Assembly: GCA_964626565.1 (NCBI GenBank) | Contig: CAZVFX010000231.1 | Location: 1-6,272 of the forward strand | Direction: 5' to 3' | Length of the DNA stretch: 6,272 nt | Origin: CAZVFX01 sp964626565 | GTDB lineage: Bacteria > Myxococcota_A > UBA9042 > CAIXZC01 | In this document: positions 1-6,100 of the stretch, piece by piece | Layout: every line of letters starts with the position of its first letter | How positions within the stretch are numbered: the stretch's first letter is position 1 | Program-made: the position numbers and the translations under genes | Notes under the pieces: generated by a model | Told to the model about the DNA's origin: nothing | Databases searched by the model: none | What the model saw: the letters and a program-made list of their open reading frames with translations, nothing else

Positions 1-49
1 GGCAAAGAGGGGACCGACTGGCCGGTTCAAAAACCACACGGAGAATTGA
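1..49 (+). other. 5' leader / upstream flank
   Basis: This is the only sequence outside the large gene. It contains the putative ribosome binding site at 40-45 and an in-frame TGA at 47-49 directly before the ATG. No convincing promoter hexamers can be recognised in so short a stretch. All three forward frames are open from the window edge, so the tail of an upstream gene could end here. The frame starting at 3 ends with a TGA at 51-53 that would overlap the ATG, but 16 codons are too few to call it coding. Confidence 0.5.
40..45 (+). promoter_or_regulatory. ribosome binding site (GGAGAA)
   Basis: GGAG at 40-43 is a good Shine-Dalgarno core, six bases before the ATG at 50. Together with the in-frame stop at 47-49 it fixes the start of the giant gene: no earlier start in this frame is possible within the open region. 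Confidence 0.75.
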
Positions 50-136
50 ATGAAATTGACCCGGGCGAGAACAAAGCACCACTTTCGGCTAGCGGGACCC
101 GTCTTGCTGGTCGCATTGTTGATCAACATCGGATGT
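50..136 (+). other. signal peptide with putative type II (lipoprotein) cleavage site
   Basis: Residues 1-13 form a basic n-region (K2, R5, R7, K9, R13). Residues 14-27 form a hydrophobic core with the stretch PVLLVALLINI, followed by G28-C29. Cys29 is the probable lipid-modified residue, and the mature protein would begin CGGDG. Residue +2 is Gly rather than Asp, so the E. coli inner-membrane retention signal is absent and outer-membrane export is plausible. The box is not perfect: position -3 is Asn26 where Leu is usual, although -1 Gly is canonical. A type I signal peptide is the alternative, but a GC-GGD junction followed by an Asp-rich spacer is typical of lipoproteins. Confidence 0.75.
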
Positions 137-3100
137 GGGGGGGATGGCACGGAGACAAAGAGCGACGTGGGGGATGTGGCGGACATCCACGGGGATGCCA
201 CCGGGGACGTCGTCGACGGACGGACCGTGGCGGATGTCCCAGGGGATCTTCCCGCTGACCTCCCAGGAGATCTTCCCGCTGACCTCCCAGGAGATCTTCC
301 CGCTGACCTCCCAGGGGATCTTTCCCCGGACCTTGCGGACATCGTTTCCCCCGTCTGCAAATCCGACGACGACTGCGACGACTTCAATCCCTGTACCGAC
401 GATTCGTGCGACCCGGCCACGGGTTGCGTGAATACGAACAATACGGCCCCGTGCGACGATGAGGATCCCTGTACGCTGACGGATGAATGTGTTGAAGGCG
501 TTTGCACGGGTACCGACAATGACTGCGAGTGTGCTAAGGACGCGGACTGCGAGGACAAGGAGGATGGCGACCTTTGCAACGGAACCCTGGTGTGCGAAGA
601 GGAGAAGTGCACGGTGGATCCCGAGACCGTGGTGGTGTGCGACCCGTCCGAGGCCCCCTGCAAAGAAGCGGAGTGTGAGCCCGACACGGGGCTGTGCGTC
701 GAGATGCCTTCGGGGGAGGGCTCTTCCTGCGACGACGAGGATGCGTGTACCCCGGCTTCTCAATGCCTGGAAGGTCTGTGCGTGGCTACCGGACCAGACC
801 TGGACTGCGACGACGACAACGACTGCACCACGGACACATGCCACGCCGAATCCGGCTGCCAGTCTACTGCCGTTGACGGCCTGTGCGATGATGGGAACCC
901 CTGCACGCTGACCGATGAATGCGTGGACGGCATTTGCACAGGTACCGACAACCAGTGCGACTGTGCAGAGGACGCGGAATGCGAGGACAAGGAGGATGAC
1001 GACCTGTGCAACGGAACCCTGGTTTGCGAAGATGACAAGTGCACGGTGGACCCCGAGACCGTGGTGGTGTGCGATCCGTCTGAGGCCCCCTGCAAGGAGG
1101 CGGAGTGTGAGCCCGATACGGGGCTGTGCGTCGAGATGTCTTTAGAGGACGGTGCTCCCTGCGACGACGAGGATGCGTGTACCCCGGAATCTCAGTGCCA
1201 GGAAGGTTCGTGCGTGGCCACGGGCGCGGACCTGGACTGCGACGACGGAAACGTGTGTACGGACGACTCCTGTGACCCCATCAACGGCTGCGTGAACGCG
1301 AACAACACTGCCCCGTGCGGGGACGCCTTTTGTGATGGCGGCGATTTCTACATCGCGGTGAGCTGTGCGGACGGCTCGTGCCCCGCCCAAATGCCCGAGG
1401 ACTGCGACGACGGAAATGACTGCACTGACGACGGTTGCGATCCCGTTGCCGGCTGCACCAGCACTGCCAACCCTTCCACGGAGTGCCAGGCCGCCTACTG
1501 CGACAACCTGGAGTGGTACGACGGTGTCAACTGCGCCGGGGACGGCTCCTGCCCGACCCAGTCGGTGACCCAGGACTGCGACGACGGAAACGTGTGCACT
1601 GACGACACCTGCGACCCGGCGACCGGTTGCGGCCACTCAGCGGCCAACGAGGAGGCGGCTTGCACGACTCCCCTGGGCCAGGACGGCACCTGCGTCCAGG
1701 GCATCTGTTCGCCCCAGTGTGCCGAGAACGCGGATTGCAACGATGGCATCGACTGCACCACGGACGTATGTGACCAGGTCAGCGGCAAATGCGCTTTCAC
1801 TCCTGTCAATGCGGAGTGTGATGACAGCAACGACTGCACAGACGATTCATGTGACCCCGCCAATGGCTGCGTGAATGCCAATAACACTGCCCCGTGCGGG
1901 GATGCCTACTGTGACAGTGGCGATTTCTTTGCGGCAGTGATTTGTGCGGACGGAGCGTGCCCTGCCCCGATACCCGAGGACTGCGATGACGGAGATGACT
2001 GCACAACGGATTCGTGTGACCCGACAGAGGGCTGCCTGCACGCGAACGTTCCAGTGGACTGCGTGGGTGCATGGGGCGAGTGGGGTGCGTGCAGCGTCGA
2101 ATGCGGCGGTGGTATCCAGACCCGGTCCTTTGCTGTCGCGACGCCGGCTTCATGCGGTGGTGCGGCCTGCCCCGATCCCCTGACGGAGGACCAGGCCTGC
2201 AACGAGCAGTCGTGCTCCTGCGCGTCGCCACCTGGCGCGGTGCAGGACGGGCAGTGGGATTGCATCGTGCCTGTCCCTTCGGGCGAATCCTGTACGTTGA
2301 CATGCGACGTCGGCCACTTCGCGACGGGCGACGGGGGGGGCCTGTGCAGTCAAAGCGCATGGACCAGCGTGGATACCTGTGACCCCTGCGAAGCGAACTG
2401 CGACATCTGCACGGATGCTGCGACGTGTTCGGTCTGCACTACCGGGTATTTCCTTGGAGCCGAGATGACTGCGGGCGCAAAATGCGGCACCGGAACCAAA
2501 CCAAAGTCGGTGGCTATCGGAGACCTGGACGGGGATACGGTCCCCGACCTGGCCGTGGCGAACTTGAACACCCATAACGTGAGCGTCCTGCTGGGCAACG
2601 GGGACGGGACTTTCCAGGCGAAGGTCGACTACGGCGCGGGAGACAAGCCAGACTCGGTGGCCATCGAGGACCTGGACGGCGACCTGAAACCCGACCTGAT
2701 CGTGGCGAACAGGGGCAGCGCCAACCTGAGCATTCTGCTGGGCAACGGGGACGGGACCTTCCAGGCATCGGTCGAATATGATACGGGGTCGTTTCCACAC
2801 TCGGTGGCCGCCGGTGACCTGAACGGGGATACCCTTCCCGACCTGGCCGTAGCGAACCGGGGCAACGACAACGTGAGTGTCCTGCTGGGCAACGGGGACG
2901 GGACCTTCGTCGCCAAGGTAAACTACGGTGCGGGGGATAAGCCACAATCGGTGGCCATTGGGGACCTGAACGGGGACACGTTCCCCGACCTGGCCGTGGC
3001 GAACGCAGGTGACGACAACGCGAGTGTTTTGCTGGGCAACGGAGACGGGACCTTCCAGGCCAAGAGCAACCATAGCGCGGGCGGCTGGCCAAGCGCGGTG

Positions 3101-6100
3101 GCCATTGGGGACCTGAACGGGGACCTGATACCCGACCTGGCCGTGGCGAACAACACTGGCGACAGCGTGAGTGTGTTGCTGGGCGGCGGAGACGGGACCT
3201 TCCAGGCCAAGATCGACTACGATGCCGGAGACAGTCCGAGCTCGCTGGCCATGGGCGACCTGAACGGGGACCTGATACCCGACCTGGCCGTGGCGAACGC
3301 AGGCGACCACAACGTGAGTGTGTTGCGGGGCGCCGGGGACGGGACCTTCGAGGCATCGGTCAACTACGGCACGGGAGACTATCCCAGCTCGGTAGCCGTC
3401 GGGGACCTGAACGGGGATCTGCTTCTCGACCTGGCCGTGGCGAGCGACGATGACGACAACGTGAGCATCCTGCTGGCCAACGTGCTGTGCACGGCTTGCG
3501 AAATCAACTGCGACATTTGCACCGATGCCGCGACCTGCACGGGCTGTTCGCTGGGATACCTGGCCGTCGAGGGTGACTGCGTCGACGTCTGCCCCACGGG
3601 ATACTTCGAGGACGAGGCTCAGTGCTCGGCCTGCGAAGCGAACTGCGACACCTGCGCCGACGGCGCTACCTGCACGGTCTGTTCCATTGGATACCTGTTC
3701 CTCGCGGAAGAATGCGTCGACGTCTGTCCCAACGGCTACTTCGAAGACGAGGACCAGTGTACCGCCTGCGAAGCGAACTGCGAAGCTTGCACAGACGCCG
3801 CGACGTGCACGGACTGCACGGCCGGCCACTTCCTTGATGGGGGCGATTGCACCGCTTGCGAAACCAACTGCGACGCCTGCAGTGATGCCACTACCTGCAC
3901 GGTTTGTTCGCTGGGACACTTGTTGCACGAGGGTGACTGCGTTGACGCCTGTCCGCAACTGGGCTATTTCGAGGACGGGGCTCAGTGTTCTGCCTGCGAG
4001 GCGAATTGCGATGCCTGCACCGACGCCGCGACGTGTAGCGACTGCTCGGACGGATACTTCCATTCCTGGGCCGGTCTTGGCGCGAGCGTGGAGTACAGTA
4101 CCGGAAATCACTCAGGCTCGGTAGCCATGGAAGATCTTGACGGGGATACGGTCTTAGACCTGGTGGTCGTGAAGCAGGGCGGCTCGGCCGTTAGCGTCTT
4201 GCTGGGCAACGGTGACGGGACCTTCCAGTCATCGGTCGAATACGACGCAGGATTCTTGCCAACCTGGGTGGCCATCGGGGATCTGAATGGTGACCTGAAG
4301 CCCGACCTGGCCGTGACCTACCGCACCGGTCCCGCCGTGAGCATCCTGCTGGGCAATGGGGACGGAACCTTCCAGGCGAAAGTCGACTACGGTGTCGATA
4401 GCGATCCAAACTCGGTGGCCATCGGGGACCTGAACGACGACCAGAAGCCCGACCTGACCGTTGTAGGCGGATCGAGCAACAACGTGAGCGTGTTGCTGGG
4501 CAATGGGGACGGGACCTTCCAGGCATCGGTCAACTTCGGTGCGGGAACCAAACCATACTCGGTGGCCATCGGGGACCTGGACGGGGACCTGAAGCCGGAC
4601 CTGACCGTAGCGAATCAAGACAGCCACGACGTGAGCGTGCTGCTGGGCAACGGGGACGGGACCTTCCAGGCATCGGTCGACTACATCGTGGGGTACTTGC
4701 CGCACGAGGTGGCCATCGGGGACTTGAACGGGGACCTGAAGCTCGACCTGGTCGTGGCGAATGACGACGCCGCGATTGTGCTGCTGGGCAACGGTGACGG
4801 CACCTTCCAGGACAAGGTCGACTACGACGCAGGAGCCGAGCCATGGTCGGTAGCTATCGGTGATCTGAACGGAGACTCAACGCCCGACCTGGCCGTGGCG
4901 AACAGACAAGACAACAACGTAAGCGTGCTGCTGGGCAACGGTGACGGGACTTTCCAGTCATCGGTCGACTACGGCACGGGAAAGCAACCAATGTCGGTGG
5001 CCATCGGGGATCTGAACGGTGACTCGGAGCCTGACCTGGCCGTGGCGAATGACGGCGGCAATACGAGCGTTCTGCTGAACGACGGTGGACAATGTGCCAC
5101 CGACTGCCCCGCGGGCTACTTCGAGGACGGGGACCAGTGCTCGGCGTGCGAACCCAACTGCGACACCTGCTCCGATGCCGCTACATGCGAGGACTGTTCG
5201 CCTGCATATCTGTTCCTGGCAGGGGACTGCGTCACCGACTGTCCTACGGGCTACTTCCAGGACGACGGGGCTAAATGCTCGCTGTGCGAACCCGACTGCG
5301 ACGTCTGCATTGATGCGGCAATGTGCCTGGTCTGTTCCGCGGGGTACCTGCCCTTCGATTATGACTGCGTCGCCGACTGCCCCGCGGGCTACTTCGAAGA
5401 CGGGGGTCAGTGCTCGGAGTGTGAAGCGAACTGCGATACATGCACCAGCCCCACCGCATGCACAGGCTGCTTAGCCGGGTACTTCCAATCCAAGGCCGGT
5501 TTGGACGGGAGCGTGGAGTACAGCGCCGGAACCGAACCCCGTTTTGTAGTCATCAAAGACCTGGACGGGGATACGGTCCCCGACCTGGCCGTGGCGAATC
5601 GCGACAGCCACGACGTGAGCGTATTGTTGGGCAACGGCGACGGAACCTTCCAGGACAAGGTCGAATACGACGTGGGAAGCGCACCCCGATCTGTAGCCGT
5701 CGGTGACTTGGACGGGGACCTGAAAACCGACCTGGCCGTGTCGAACGGCAGCAACGTGGCCGTATTGCTGGGCAATGGCGACGGAACCTTCCAGTCATCG
5801 GTCAACTACGGCGCGGGAACCACTACGTACTCGGTAGCCATGGGCGACCTGAACGCGGATACGTTCCCCGACCTGGCTGTGGCGAACGTAAACAGCAAGA
5901 ACGTGAGTGTTTTGCTGGGCAATGGAGACGGGACCTTCCAGTCATCGGTCAACTTCGGTGTGGGAACCAATCCCTACTCGGTGGCCATCGCGGACCTGGA
6001 CGGGGACTTGAATCCCGACCTGGCCGTGGCGAACGAATACACCGATAACGTAAGTGTTTTGCTGGGCAACGGGGACGGGACCTTCCAGTCATCGGTCAAC

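Larger units (their letters stand above)
356..2062 (+). other. Cys-rich array of Dictyostelium-type (Dicty_CTDC-like) repeats
   Basis: Residues 103-671 are dominated by the motif C-D-D-x-N-x-C-T-x-D-x-C-D-x-x-x-G-C, for example CDDGNVCTDDSCDPINGC at 1238-1291. This resembles the CTDC repeat (Pfam Dicty_CTDC) known from Dictyostelium and common in myxobacterial secreted proteins. It alternates with variants such as CTLTDECVDGIC, CEDDKC and CKEAECEPDTGLC. Cysteines are dense and regularly spaced, so the region is probably a rod held by many disulfides and formed outside the cytoplasm. The Asp-rich loops could bind calcium. The region grew by internal duplication (see the separate repeat entries). 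The family assignment is by motif only; exact domain borders cannot be fixed by eye. Confidence 0.8.

Noticed and set aside
13..26. Short imperfect inverted repeat ACCG-ACTGGC-CGGT
   Set aside because: The arms are only four bases long, with no T run and no similarity to a known operator; it is too weak to call a terminator or regulator site.
3..53. Possible tail of an upstream gene overlapping the start (ATGA at 50-53)
   Set aside because: Only 16 codons are visible, with AGA and CGA codons unlike the main gene, and the other two frames are open too. It cannot be distinguished from chance.
46..258. Forward open frame starting with TTG just before the ATG
   Set aside because: It overlaps the lipoprotein gene in another frame, uses a weak start, and its Gly/Arg-rich sequence is typical of an out-of-frame reading.
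89..844. Reverse-strand open frame opposite the spacer and CTDC array
   Set aside because: Low-complexity Val/Arg/Ala translation with repeated segments that mirror the 24-bp units; the plus-strand frame explains the codon bias and conservation.
483..911. Out-of-frame forward open reading frames within the CTDC and TSP1 regions (also 915-1145 and 1944-2183)
   Set aside because: They are Arg/Thr/Pro-rich shadows of the Cys-rich frame, which alone shows repeat motifs and conserved cysteines.
2150..4111. 653-codon reverse-strand open frame
   Set aside because: It lies wholly opposite the clear FG-GAP/furin-like coding frame, has no recognisable domain, and its periodic sequence mirrors the repeat on the other strand.
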